A stretch of DNA of 64,000 bases from assembly GCF_016862795.1 (NCBI RefSeq), contig NZ_BONQ01000029.1, positions 62,001 to 126,000 on the forward strand, read 5' to 3'. Origin of the DNA: Dactylosporangium siamense (GTDB taxonomy: Bacteria > Actinomycetota > Actinomycetes > Mycobacteriales > Micromonosporaceae). Below the pieces are notes generated by a model. It saw nothing but the letters and a program-made list of their open reading frames with translations. It was not told the DNA's origin and searched no databases. This document shows, in pieces, positions 44,715-53,052 of the stretch. Both the position numbers and the translations under genes were made by a program. Every line of letters begins with the position of its first letter. Position 1 is the first letter of the stretch.

Positions 44715-45980
44715 GTGGCTCACATCGACGCGCCGGTGGTTGCCGCGGTGCTCGCCGCGGCCGAGGACGCGTCGCCGGTGGACGCCGTGGAGGCGGTCAC
44801 CCGGGAGCTGGGGCTGGCCCTCGACGCGCTGATGGTCTCGTTCCTGATCGCCGATCTCGGCGGCCGGGCACTGGTCCGGCTGGCGCACGTGCCGCTCAGC
44901 GGTGCCTACGGCGACGAGGTGGGTCGCCGCCGTGACGACGAGGTCGCCACGGTCGTGCCGCTCGACGGCGGAGGCCCGGAGCAGGCGCTGCGCATGCAGA
45001 CCGTGCGGGTGCGGCCCGACGGTGCCACCTGGACGGTGTGGGCGCCGGTGACGGAGCGCGGCGAGGCGATCGGGCTGCTGGAGCTGACGTTGCCGGCGCA
45101 GCCCGGCCCCCGGGACCTGGCCGAGATCAGCCGGATCGCGCACCTGCTGGGGTTCGTGGTGATCGCGAACCGGCGGCACACGGACCTGTTCGAGTGGGGG
45201 CAGCGCACCACGCCGTTCAACCTGTCCGCGGAGATCCAGCGCCGGCTGCTGCCGGGCGCGTTCACCTGCGAGGCCGGGGCCTTCACCCTGTCGGGGTGGC
45301 TGGAGCCGGCGGCGAGCATCGGCGGGGACACCTTCGACTACACCCTCGCCCGGCATGTGCTGCATTTCAGCGTCACCGACGCGATGGGCCACGGCGTCGC
45401 GAGCGCGCTGACCGCCACCCTGGGGGTGGGCAGCCTGCGCAACAGCCGCCGCCGCGGGCTGGGCCTGCCCGAGCAGGCCGGCGCCGCCAACGCCGCGGTG
45501 GCCGAGCACGCCGGGCCCACGAGCACGTTCGTGACCGCGGTGCTCGGCCAGGTCGACCTGCCCACCGGGGTCTGCCAGCTGGTCAACGCGGGCCATCTGC
45601 CGCCGCTGCTGATCCGCGACGGTGACGTGCGGCCGGTGGAGACGCCGCGCAACTTCCCGCTGGGCATGGTCCCGGACGCGACCTTCGCCGCCGGCGAGGT
45701 GACGTTGCTGCCCGGTGATCGCCTGGTGGTCGTCACCGACGGGATGCAGGAGCGCAGGGCGGCGGGGCTCGACCTGACCGCCGCGCTGCGGGCGATGGCC
45801 GACCTCCATCCGCGGGAGGCCGCCCGCGCCCTGGCCGACGCGGTGCTGGGCGTCGCCGGTCCGACCCTGGCCGACGACGCGACCCTGTTGATCATCGACT
45901 GGTACGGCGGGCACGGCCGGCTCAGGCGCAGTTCCGCCGGCGCCGACCTGGCCCGCGCCAGCGCGCCGCTGCCCGGTTGA
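44715..45980 (+). CDS. SpoIIE/RsbU-type PP2C serine phosphatase
   Basis: A 421-residue protein. The first 170 residues form a GAF-like sensor (LALDALMVSFLIADLGGRALVRLAHVPL ... GLLELTLPAQPGPRDLAEISRIAHLLGFVVI). The phosphatase core begins LSAEIQRRLLPGAF and carries the metal motifs IGGDTFDY, VTDAMGHGVASAL and VVVTDGMQERR, then DDATLLIID. Such enzymes dephosphorylate STAS antagonists to release a sigma factor. GTG 44715 follows CTCCGGGG. It stands between the STAS-HATPase and STAS genes, its logical partners. Confidence 0.92.
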   Translation: MAHIDAPVVAAVLAAAEDASPVDAVEAVTRELGLALDALMVSFLIADLGGRALVRLAHVPLSGAYGDEVGRRRDDEVATVVPLDGGGPEQALRMQTVRVRPDGATWTVWAPVTERGEAIGLLELTLPAQPGPRDLAEISRIAHLLGFVVIANRRHTDLFEWGQRTTPFNLSAEIQRRLLPGAFTCEAGAFTLSGWLEPAASIGGDTFDYTLARHVLHFSVTDAMGHGVASALTATLGVGSLRNSRRRGLGLPEQAGAANAAVAEHAGPTSTFVTAVLGQVDLPTGVCQLVNAGHLPPLLIRDGDVRPVETPRNFPLGMVPDATFAAGEVTLLPGDRLVVVTDGMQERRAAGLDLTAALRAMADLHPREAARALADAVLGVAGPTLADDATLLIIDWYGGHGRLRRSSAGADLARASAPLPG

Positions 45981-45983
45981 CGG

Positions 45984-46343
45984 TCAGCCCGCCCCGTCCG
46001 CCATGACGAGGCCGTCCTCGGCCGCCGCGACGGTGTCGTAGACGTCGACGATGCGCTGCACCGAGGTCAGCTCGAACACCTGCCGCACGATCGGCTGCGG
46101 GGCGGCCAGGCACAGCAGACCGGCCCGCTGCCGCAGCGTCCTGGACACCGACACGAGCGTGCCCAGGGCGCTGGAGTCGATCAGCCGCACACCGGCGAGG
46201 TCGAGCACGATCCGCAGCGCGCCGCCGTCCATCTCCAGCTCGAGGCAGGTCCGCAACTGGGGCACCGTGGCCAGGTCCAGCACCCCGGCCGCCACCACGA
46301 CCGTGCAACCGCGGCCCGGCCGGGTCGACAACGACAGGTCCAC
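45984..46343 (-). CDS. STAS-domain anti-sigma factor antagonist
   Basis: A 119-residue stand-alone STAS protein. The phospho-site is LAGVRLIDSSALGTLVSV (Asp56-Ser57-Ser58), so unlike the fused STAS domains nearby it has the phosphorylatable serine. The domain ends with the usual FELTSVQRIVDVYDTVAAA helix. It is probably the substrate of an RsbW-like kinase and of the SpoIIE phosphatase convergent with it, 3 bases away. Confidence 0.92.
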   Translation of the reverse strand: MDLSLSTRPGRGCTVVVAAGVLDLATVPQLRTCLELEMDGGALRIVLDLAGVRLIDSSALGTLVSVSRTLRQRAGLLCLAAPQPIVRQVFELTSVQRIVDVYDTVAAAEDGLVMADGAG

Positions 46344-46422
46344 GCACGGTCTCCAATCACTGCGCCCGCCTACCGCGTCACCATAGTCACATCCGGGCGC
46401 GGTCGGCCCTGGGACGCGGCGA

Positions 46423-46635
46423 CTACCGGCCGGCCGTGCCGTGCGTGCAGTGCTGGCGCAACGGGGCCATGCAGCGTGCGTGTGAGGAGTCGATGAGCGT
46501 CCTGGCCCGTTCCAGCAGCGCTGCGGAGGCGCGGCGGCGCTCTGCGAGCCGCTCGGCCGCGGCCCGCGCGGAGGTCACCGGGTCGTGCCGCGGCGGTGCG
46601 GCAAGTTGGCCGGTGAGGATGTCGTCGGAGATCAT
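46423..46635 (-). CDS. Small helical hypothetical protein
   Basis: A 70-residue Arg/Ala-rich, predicted helical protein with two Cys and several His near the C-terminus (ARCMAPLRQHCTHG), a possible metal-binding tail. ATG 46635 has a GGGGAGC ribosome binding site, supporting translation. It is divergent from the response regulator at 46690. No family is recognised. Confidence 0.6.
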   Translation of the reverse strand: MISDDILTGQLAAPPRHDPVTSARAAAERLAERRRASAALLERARTLIDSSHARCMAPLRQHCTHGTAGR

Positions 46636-46689
46636 GGCTGCTCCCCTCGCTGGTGGGCGAGTCGTCCGTTACGGTGATACGTTGCGCAG

Positions 46690-47445
46690 ATGGGTGCGGG
46701 GTCGCCGGACCATGGCGAGCAGATCAACACGCCGGCCGGCCGCGAGCCGTTGCAGGCCGAGGTGAGCCGGCCCCTGGTGGCGATCGTCGACGACGAGCCG
46801 GACCTCCTGGCGATGGCGGAGACCTACCTGCGCCGCGACGGCTTCCAGGTGGTGACCGCCGGCGACGCCAGGACCGCCGCCGCCGTCCTGCGGCAACGCC
46901 CAGTCGACCTGCTCGTGCTGGACCTCATGCTGCCCGACGGCAACGGCCTGGACTTCCTGCGCGGCGTCCGCGCCGGCCGGCACCTCCCGGTGATCATCCT
47001 GACCGGACGCACCACCGAGCAGGAGCGGGTCGTCGGCCTCGAGCTGGGCGCGGACGACTACATGGTCAAGCCGTTCTCATTGCCGGAGCTCGCGGCCCGT
47101 ATCCGGGCCGTCCTGCGCCGCACCTACCCGCAGCCGGCGGTCCGCCTGCTGGAGCTCGGCGATCTCGTCGTCGACCTGCAGGCCAGGGAGGTCACCGTCG
47201 GGCCGGCGGCGGTCGAGCTCACGCCGCTGGAATACGGGCTGCTGGCGCAGCTCGCGGCCGCACCCCGGCGGGTGTTCACGACCGGGCAGCTCCTGGCCGC
47301 CGTGTGGGGGTCGGACCCGTCGGTGCAGAGCCCGTCGTCGGTGACCGAACACGTGTACCGGCTGCGGCGCAAGCTCGCCGCCACCGGCGGGTCCGTCCCG
47401 CAGATCACCACCGTCCGCGGCTCCGGATACCGGCTGGACCCGTGA
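46690..47445 (+). CDS. OmpR-family response regulator
   Basis: A 251-residue response regulator. The receiver domain (about 28-145) has DDEP, the phosphoacceptor Asp78 in VLDLMLPDG, Thr in ILTGRT and Lys127 in MVKPF. The winged-helix domain contains ELTPLEYGLLAQLAAAPRRVFTTGQLLAAVWG and TTVRGSGYRLDP. ATG 46690 may be upstream of the true start (GTG 46762 is possible). Its stop overlaps the hybrid kinase start by 4 bases (GTGA), so the pair is translationally coupled. Confidence 0.92.
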   Translation: MGAGSPDHGEQINTPAGREPLQAEVSRPLVAIVDDEPDLLAMAETYLRRDGFQVVTAGDARTAAAVLRQRPVDLLVLDLMLPDGNGLDFLRGVRAGRHLPVIILTGRTTEQERVVGLELGADDYMVKPFSLPELAARIRAVLRRTYPQPAVRLLELGDLVVDLQAREVTVGPAAVELTPLEYGLLAQLAAAPRRVFTTGQLLAAVWGSDPSVQSPSSVTEHVYRLRRKLAATGGSVPQITTVRGSGYRLDP

Positions 47446-49130
47446 CCCGCCCGACGGACGTCGACGACCTCGACTACCGGCGGATGTTCGAGCAGGCCCC
47501 GTCGCCGTACCTGATCATGACCGCGGACTTCACGATCGTCACGGTGAACACCGCCTACGCCGAAGCCACCATGATCGACAGGGACGCGGTGGCCGGCCGG
47601 TACATGTTCGACATCTTCCCCGACAACCCCGACGACCCGAACGCCGACGGCGTGCGCAACCTGCGCCGCAGCCTGCAGGCCGTCGTCGAGACCCGCCGCC
47701 CGGACGCGATGCCGGCGCAACGCTACGACGTGCGGACCGAGGACGGCGGTTTCGTCCTGCGGTACTGGAGCCCGGTCAACACCCCCGTCCTGCGCGACGA
47801 CGGCAGCGTCGCGTTCATCATCCACCGGGTGCAGGACGTCACCGACCTCGTCGAGGCCCGCCGGCACGACCACGACCACGACCGCGACGAGCGCACCGAG
47901 GTGCTGCGGACCCGCGTCGAGCAGATGGAGGCGGACCTGTTCACCCGCGCCGGCGACCTGCAACGCGCCAACCGTGAGCTGCGGGAGGTCAACGACGAGC
48001 TGGCCGCGGCCACCGCGGAGCTGCGCGCACAGCAGGAGGCCAAGGACCGCTTCATCGCGGTGCTGTCGCACGAGCTCCGCAACCCCCTCGCGGCCGCCCG
48101 TGCCGCCCTCGACGTGCTCGCCCTGGACGTCGCCGGGCACCCGGCCAGCGCGGTGCTGGACCGGCAGCTCACCGCCCTGACCCGGTTGACCGACGATCTG
48201 CTGGACGCCGCCCGCCTCGTCTCCGGCCGGCAGCGGGTCGTGCGGCGGCCGCTGGACCTCGCCGACCTGGTGGAGGCCGGCGTCCAGGACGTCGCGGCCG
48301 CGCACCCGGACCGCGCCGCACCGGCGGTCACCGTGCCCGCCACCCCGACGATCGTCACCGGTGACCAGGTCCGGCTGGTCCAGATGATCGCCAACCTGGT
48401 CGACAACACGTACAAGCACACCCCGCCCGGCACGACGGTCACGGTCGACCTCGACGTCGTCGGGGCCCAGGCCCGGCTGTGTGTCCGCGACGCGGGACCC
48501 GGCTTTCCCGCCACCGCCGGCCCCCGGCTGTTCGAGATGTTCACCCGGGCCGTCGTCGGTGACCAAGCGCCCGCCGGCCTCGGCCTGGGCCTCGCGGTCG
48601 TGCGCGGCATCGTGGAGCTGCACGACGGGACCGTGACCGCGCACAGCGACGGCCCCGGCCACGGCGCCGCCTTCACGGTCCACGTCCCGCTCGCCGACGC
48701 GCCCCACCGCGACAGCGCGCCACCACCGACCGGCCCGGGCCGGTCGCCGCTGCGGATCCTGCTCATCGACGACAACGCCGACCTCGCCGACATGTACCGG
48801 CGGCTGCTCGAACGGCACGGAGACACGGTCACCGTGGCCACCACCGCCGTGGACGCGCTGCGGGTGGCGGGGCGCGGCACCTTCGACCTGATCCTGTGCG
48901 ACCTGGTGCTGGGCGACGACCTGAACGGCTACGACGTCGTCGCCCGGCTCCGTAGCAGTGACCTGCACCGGCACACCCGCATCGTGGCCGTCTCCGGTCA
49001 CAGCCAGGACGCCGACCGCCGCGCCAGCCGGGCCGCCGGCTTCGACGCCCATCTCGCCAAGCCCTTGCAGCTGGAGCAGCTCGACCGCCTGCTCGAAGCC
49101 TGGACCGCCGCCGGCGACCGGCTGAGCTAG
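47442..49130 (+). CDS. PAS hybrid histidine kinase with C-terminal receiver
   Basis: A 562-residue soluble kinase. It has a PAS domain (13-135, FEQAPSPYLIMTADFTIVTVNTAYAEA), an odd His/Asp run (HDHDHDRDE), and a coiled coil 150-200. HisKA carries His210 (VLSHELRNPLAAAR), followed by a HATPase with NLVDNTYKHT, VRDAGPGFP and GLGLGLAVVRGI, and a receiver with Asp487 (LILCDLVLGDD). No membrane helix is present, so it senses a cytoplasmic signal. The GTG start overlaps the response regulator stop. The final TAG overlaps the CheR-PAS stop on the other strand in a shared CTAG. Confidence 0.92.
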   Translation: MTRPTDVDDLDYRRMFEQAPSPYLIMTADFTIVTVNTAYAEATMIDRDAVAGRYMFDIFPDNPDDPNADGVRNLRRSLQAVVETRRPDAMPAQRYDVRTEDGGFVLRYWSPVNTPVLRDDGSVAFIIHRVQDVTDLVEARRHDHDHDRDERTEVLRTRVEQMEADLFTRAGDLQRANRELREVNDELAAATAELRAQQEAKDRFIAVLSHELRNPLAAARAALDVLALDVAGHPASAVLDRQLTALTRLTDDLLDAARLVSGRQRVVRRPLDLADLVEAGVQDVAAAHPDRAAPAVTVPATPTIVTGDQVRLVQMIANLVDNTYKHTPPGTTVTVDLDVVGAQARLCVRDAGPGFPATAGPRLFEMFTRAVVGDQAPAGLGLGLAVVRGIVELHDGTVTAHSDGPGHGAAFTVHVPLADAPHRDSAPPPTGPGRSPLRILLIDDNADLADMYRRLLERHGDTVTVATTAVDALRVAGRGTFDLILCDLVLGDDLNGYDVVARLRSSDLHRHTRIVAVSGHSQDADRRASRAAGFDAHLAKPLQLEQLDRLLEAWTAAGDRLS

Positions 49131-51007
49131 GACCCCTCGACGAGCTCGGCCGGGTGCGCGGCGGTCTCCACCTCGCCCAACGCCTCCATCACCAGGATCA
49201 CCCCGACCGCCCCGGCGACCTCGCTGGCCAGCGGGCTGCACACGACCCGCAGGCTCACGGTGCGGCCGCGACGGTTCACCGCGGTCATCGGCGGCGCCTG
49301 CAGCTGCTGCCCACCGGTGAGGACGTCACGGATCAGGGGACGCAGCTGGCCGGTCGGCAGACCGATGTCGATGTTGAGGAAGTGCTGGTTGACGGCCTCG
49401 TCGGAGCGCAGCCCCCACATGTCCTCGGCCCGGCGGTTCCACACCAGGATGTGCATCTCCCGGTTGAGGACCACGACCCCGGCCTGCAGGCTGGTCAGGA
49501 CGGCGTCCATGAACGAGTTGGTGTCGTTGAGCTGGGTGGTGCGGTCGCGGAGCTCGTCGTTGATGGACTGCAGCTCGTCGTTCGTCGACTGCAGCTCCTC
49601 ATTCATCGTCTCCAGCTCCTCGTTGGTGGACTGGAGCTCCTCATTGGTCGTCTCCAGCTCCTCGACCGTGGACTGTAGCTCCTCGTTCGTGGTCTCCAGC
49701 TCCTCGTTGGTGGACTGCAGCTCCTCGTAGGCGGTCTCCAGCTGGCGGTTGGCGATCTCCAGCTCGTCCTGCAGCCGCCGGGCCGCGGTCATGTCCTGGA
49801 AGATGATGACGACGCCGAGCAGCGCGGCGTCGGAGTCGACGAGCGGGTTGATCTGGACGTTGAGGTTGACGACATCGCCGGACCCGTTGGCCAGGTCAAT
49901 ATTGTCGATCTTCACTACCCGCCGCTCCAACTGTGCCTGCTCGATGTATCCGCGCAGCTCCACCGGTCGGTACGACAGGTCCAGGTCGCGGAACGGCCGG
50001 CCGATGTCCCGCGGCGACACCCCGAACAGGCTCTCGGCGTGCCGGTTGGTGAGCGCGACGAGCCCGTCCGCGGTCACCACGACCTGCGCGACCGGGCTGG
50101 CATGGAACGCCTCGTTGCGCAACCGGTCCAGCGCGTGCATCTCGGGCCTGGGCGGCGGCGGATAGGTGTCGGCGAAGTAGGCGCTGCCGTTGGCCATCGG
50201 CCGGGCGACCTTGTGGAACATCCGCCGCTTCAGGTCGATCGGGGCGAACATGCTGGCGTGGCTGAGCAGCATCTCGGCCTTGCCGAGGAACAGCACGCCG
50301 TTGGGCGCGAGCGCGAAATGGAACCGGGACAGGATGCGGGTCTGCGTCTCGGCGTTGAAGTACATCAGCGCGTTGCGGCACACCAGCAGATCGATGCGGG
50401 AGATCGGGGCGTCCTGGACGAGGTCGTTGCGGCCGAAGATCACCGAGCGCCGCAGGTCCTTGCGGAAGACGTACCGCCCCGCGGTGGGCTCGAAATACCG
50501 CTCGACCAGCTCCCGCGGCACGGTCTGCAGGTCACGCTCGGTGTAGATGGCCTGCCGGGCGTGCGCGAGGCTCTCCTCGTCGACGTCCGTGGCGTAGATC
50601 TTGACCCGCTCCCGGAACGCCTCGATCCCCAGCGCCTCCGCCAGGACGATGGCGAGGGTGTAGGTCTCCTCGCCGGAGGCGCATCCGGCGCTCCACACCC
50701 GGAACGTGCCGTCGTGCTGGGAAAGCAGGCCGGGCAGCACCCGCTGGCTCAGCGCGGACCAGGCGTCCGTGTCGCGGAAGAACGCCGTCACGTTGATGAG
50801 GACCGTGTTGAACAGCGCGGTGAACTCATCCGGGTGGACCTGGAGATGGTCCAGGTAGTCACTGTAGTCGTGCAGATCGACCTGGGCCATCCGGCGGTCG
50901 ACGCGGCGCATGAGACTCGAACGCTTGTAGCCGGTGAAGTCGAAGCCGCGGGCCTCTTTGAGATACACCAGCAGCGCTTCGAAGTCCGGATTCGTCTCGG
51001 TCACCAC
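49127..51007 (-). CDS. cheR: CheR methyltransferase fused to PAS sensor domains
   Basis: A 626-residue protein. The N-terminal CheR domain (1-270) starts with FDFTGYKRSSLMRRVDRRMAQV and contains RVWSAGCASGEETYTLAIVLAEAL (SAM motif I), YATDVDEESL, LLVCRNALMYF and NGVLFLGKAEML. A PAS domain follows (AFHASPVAQVVVTADGLVALTNRHAESLFGV). A long coiled coil of near-identical LQSTNEELETTNEE heptads links it to a second PAS (LTSLQAGVVVLNREMHILVWNRRAEDMWGL). GTG 51007 has GGAAGGA upstream. No chemoreceptor gene is present, so its target is probably not a classical chemotaxis receptor. It is last in the CheB operon. Confidence 0.92.
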   Translation of the reverse strand: MVTETNPDFEALLVYLKEARGFDFTGYKRSSLMRRVDRRMAQVDLHDYSDYLDHLQVHPDEFTALFNTVLINVTAFFRDTDAWSALSQRVLPGLLSQHDGTFRVWSAGCASGEETYTLAIVLAEALGIEAFRERVKIYATDVDEESLAHARQAIYTERDLQTVPRELVERYFEPTAGRYVFRKDLRRSVIFGRNDLVQDAPISRIDLLVCRNALMYFNAETQTRILSRFHFALAPNGVLFLGKAEMLLSHASMFAPIDLKRRMFHKVARPMANGSAYFADTYPPPPRPEMHALDRLRNEAFHASPVAQVVVTADGLVALTNRHAESLFGVSPRDIGRPFRDLDLSYRPVELRGYIEQAQLERRVVKIDNIDLANGSGDVVNLNVQINPLVDSDAALLGVVIIFQDMTAARRLQDELEIANRQLETAYEELQSTNEELETTNEELQSTVEELETTNEELQSTNEELETMNEELQSTNDELQSINDELRDRTTQLNDTNSFMDAVLTSLQAGVVVLNREMHILVWNRRAEDMWGLRSDEAVNQHFLNIDIGLPTGQLRPLIRDVLTGGQQLQAPPMTAVNRRGRTVSLRVVCSPLASEVAGAVGVILVMEALGEVETAAHPAELVEGS

Positions 51008-51038
51008 TGCGTCCTTCCGCGTCGGCCTGACCGCTACG

Positions 51039-51773
51039 TTATCGTCCCGCGCGCATCCGCAGCGTCGCCCATACCACCTTGCCGCCCGGCGCCTCGAGGA
51101 ATCCCCAGGACGTGGCGACACCTTCGACAACCAGCAGCCCACGCCCGGACTCGAAATCGTCGTCGGCGGTGATCCTGCGCGGTGGCAGCCGGCTCTGGTC
51201 GCGAACGGCGATGTGCAGATAGCGCTGCCGCACCGCGATCGTGACCGTGCAGGCGGTCCGTGCGTGCAGGACCACGTTGGCGACCAGCTCGGTCACGATC
51301 AGCGCGGCGTCGTCGGCCAGGTACTCCAGCCCCCAACGCCCGCAGAACCGGTCGACGAGCTCCCGCGCGCCCGCGGTCGCCGCCGGGCCCGGCGGCAGGT
51401 CGACCTCGGCAAAGGCCGGCGCGGGGTGGTCGGCGTGCGCGGCAAGCGCCTCGGCACGCGACGCGAACGCCGGCACCTGCCGGGCCACCACCATCGTGCC
51501 CAGCCGCCGGGCGAGCGAAGGCGACGGGCCGCACAGCATCACCGGCACCCCGACTGCCTCACCCTGCCGCACCAGCGCCGGAAACGCCGTCAGGGTGATG
51601 TCGTCCTCGATGCCGAGCCCGCTCACGTCGATGAGCACCAGCTCCGGCCGGTCCGCGAGGGCCTTGAGCACGGCGGCGCGCAGCTGCGGCGCCGTGGCAT
51701 GACCGAGCATCCCGCGGACCGTGACGTGGCACACCGGGAAGTCCCGCTCCAGGAAACACGTCAGACCCGTCAT
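51039..51773 (-). CDS. STAS-HATPase fusion, second copy
   Basis: A 244-residue protein homologous along its length to the one at 43911. The STAS-like part has LGIEDDITLTAF at the phospho-site region, again acidic rather than Ser. The kinase-like part has ADDAALIVTELVANVVLHART and ADDDFESGRGLLVVEGVATSWG. ATG 51773 overlaps the CheB stop by 4 bases and the gene is followed after 31 bases by CheR-PAS, tying partner switching to the CheB/CheR unit. Confidence 0.88.
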   Translation of the reverse strand: MTGLTCFLERDFPVCHVTVRGMLGHATAPQLRAAVLKALADRPELVLIDVSGLGIEDDITLTAFPALVRQGEAVGVPVMLCGPSPSLARRLGTMVVARQVPAFASRAEALAAHADHPAPAFAEVDLPPGPAATAGARELVDRFCGRWGLEYLADDAALIVTELVANVVLHARTACTVTIAVRQRYLHIAVRDQSRLPPRRITADDDFESGRGLLVVEGVATSWGFLEAPGGKVVWATLRMRAGR

Positions 51774-52795
51774 GGCTCACCGGTCACCGGGGTCTTGTCC
51801 TCGATCGACCCGAGCTGGTCGATGAGCTGGCGGATCACCCGCCCCGCGTCCTCGGCGTCGCGACCGACCTCGTTGTACCGCTCGGCGGTCGTCCTGCTGC
51901 CGCGGTTCCAGGCGGAATCCGCCATGCGCCGGCTCAGCGCGGCCTTCTCCTCCAGGCTGCGCAACGCCATCCACAGCGCGCCTTCCAGCACCTCACCCTG
52001 CTCCTCGAGCAGGCCCACCGCGCTCCACGCGTGCCCGACCCGGCAGCGGAATCTCGGCGGCCGGTGGTGGCCGGGCATCTCGAACAATGCCCCGTGGCAG
52101 CTCGGACAGCCGAACCCGGCCGGAATCCCGCCCGCGTCGGCGGCGGTCAGATCGTCCATGGCAACCATCGCGTCCTCCGCGTCCACCTGGGCGTCTCCGG
52201 ATTGGGCGGCCGGGGCCGGGCCCGACATCCCGTCCAGCAGCTCAGCGAGCGCGGCGCCCATCGCGCCCACTGGCATGACTCGCGCATGCGGGACGAGTTC
52301 GGTGGCGTGGGCCGGCATTGAGGGATACAACGCCTCCGCCGGCGCCTGCACCAGACCGAACCCGCCGTGCTGCGTGATGGTGGCCAGTCCGAACGCGCCG
52401 TCGTCGCGGCTGCCGGACAGGACCACGCCGACGACGCCGCTCCCCCACGCCCGCGCGGCGGAACGGAACAGCGGGTCGATCGCCGGCCGGTGACCGTTCT
52501 CCGTCGGGCCGCGCGACAGCCGCAGGCGGCTGTCCGCCACCAGCACATGGAAGTTCGGCGGTGCGACGTAGACCGTCCCGGCCTCCAGCTGGCAACCGTC
52601 GGTCGCGTGCACGACCGGGTGCCGGCCCGCCCGCCGCAGGATGTGCGGCAGCGCGCTGGTGCCGGACCGGGGGATGTGCAGGACCACGCACACGGCGGCG
52701 TCGAGCTTGCCGGGCAGGCCGGCCACGAACGATCGCAGCGCCTCCACCCCGCCGGCTGAGGCACCGACCACGACGAGACCGCGCGGGTCACTCAC
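51770..52795 (-). CDS. cheB: Stand-alone CheB-type protein-glutamate methylesterase
   Basis: A 341-residue protein lacking the receiver domain of chemotaxis CheB. The esterase triad is Ser13 (VVGASAGGVEAL), His in VVLHIPRSGTSALP and Asp in GVVLSGSRDDGAFGL. The C-terminal 130 residues contain a zinc-ribbon-like FGCPSCHGALFEM and FRCRVGHAWS, then a helical tail. Such CheB proteins with a zinc ribbon usually accompany CheR-PAS proteins outside chemotaxis. ATG 52795 is the family start. It is first in the operon; the 321 bases upstream contain a 10-bp inverted repeat at 52849-52888. Confidence 0.9.
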   Translation of the reverse strand: MSDPRGLVVVGASAGGVEALRSFVAGLPGKLDAAVCVVLHIPRSGTSALPHILRRAGRHPVVHATDGCQLEAGTVYVAPPNFHVLVADSRLRLSRGPTENGHRPAIDPLFRSAARAWGSGVVGVVLSGSRDDGAFGLATITQHGGFGLVQAPAEALYPSMPAHATELVPHARVMPVGAMGAALAELLDGMSGPAPAAQSGDAQVDAEDAMVAMDDLTAADAGGIPAGFGCPSCHGALFEMPGHHRPPRFRCRVGHAWSAVGLLEEQGEVLEGALWMALRSLEEKAALSRRMADSAWNRGSRTTAERYNEVGRDAEDAGRVIRQLIDQLGSIEDKTPVTGEP

Positions 52796-52848
52796 CGCGC
52801 CGACCGTTCACACTCGCGGACTCTACGCCCTCCGCGAAAACATACGAC

Positions 52849-52888
52849 GCTCATCTCGATGCCATCTCTCCCGTACCGCGAGATGAGC
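52849..52888. promoter_or_regulatory. 10-bp inverted repeat upstream of CheB
   Basis: GCTCATCTCG (52849-52858) and CGAGATGAGC (52879-52888) are perfect arms separated by 20 bases, i.e. about three turns centre to centre. It lies 54-93 bases upstream of the CheB start in an AT-richer segment. It could be a paired operator or part of the 5' leader. The 321-base gap 52796-53116 otherwise holds the repeats at 52985 and the MerR-type promoter. Confidence 0.5.
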
Positions 52889-52984
52889 CATAACGGCGTC
52901 ACTGTGTTAGTCCACCTGCCCCGGTCCCACGGGCGGCAAACACCTCACCTCTTGACGACGTCGTCATGCGGCCACGCTACGCCT

Positions 52985-53052
52985 CCGGGCTTGACCTTCG
53001 GGCCTGACCTTCCGGGCCTGACCTTCCGGGCCTGACCTTCCGGGCTTGACCT
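52985..53052. repeat. Five degenerate 14-bp repeats, each carrying a -35-like hexamer
   Basis: Units begin at 52985, 52999 (13 bases), 53012, 53026 and 53040 and follow the pattern CCGGGC(T/C)TGACCTT. The last unit supplies the TTGACC -35 box of the promoter at 53046-53076; the others carry TTGACC or CTGACC. Confidence 0.85.

Noticed and set aside
43770-45914. A 714-residue minus-strand open frame
   Set aside because: Antisense of the STAS-HATPase and SpoIIE phosphatase genes, both of which have clear catalytic motifs on the plus strand.
47124-49241. A 705-residue minus-strand open frame
   Set aside because: Antisense of the response regulator and hybrid kinase; low-complexity translation.
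52985-53052. Short direct repeats considered as an integration or iteron origin
   Set aside because: They are 14 bases, G/C-rich, end in a promoter -35 box and lie between ordinary chromosomal genes with no replication or integrase gene nearby.
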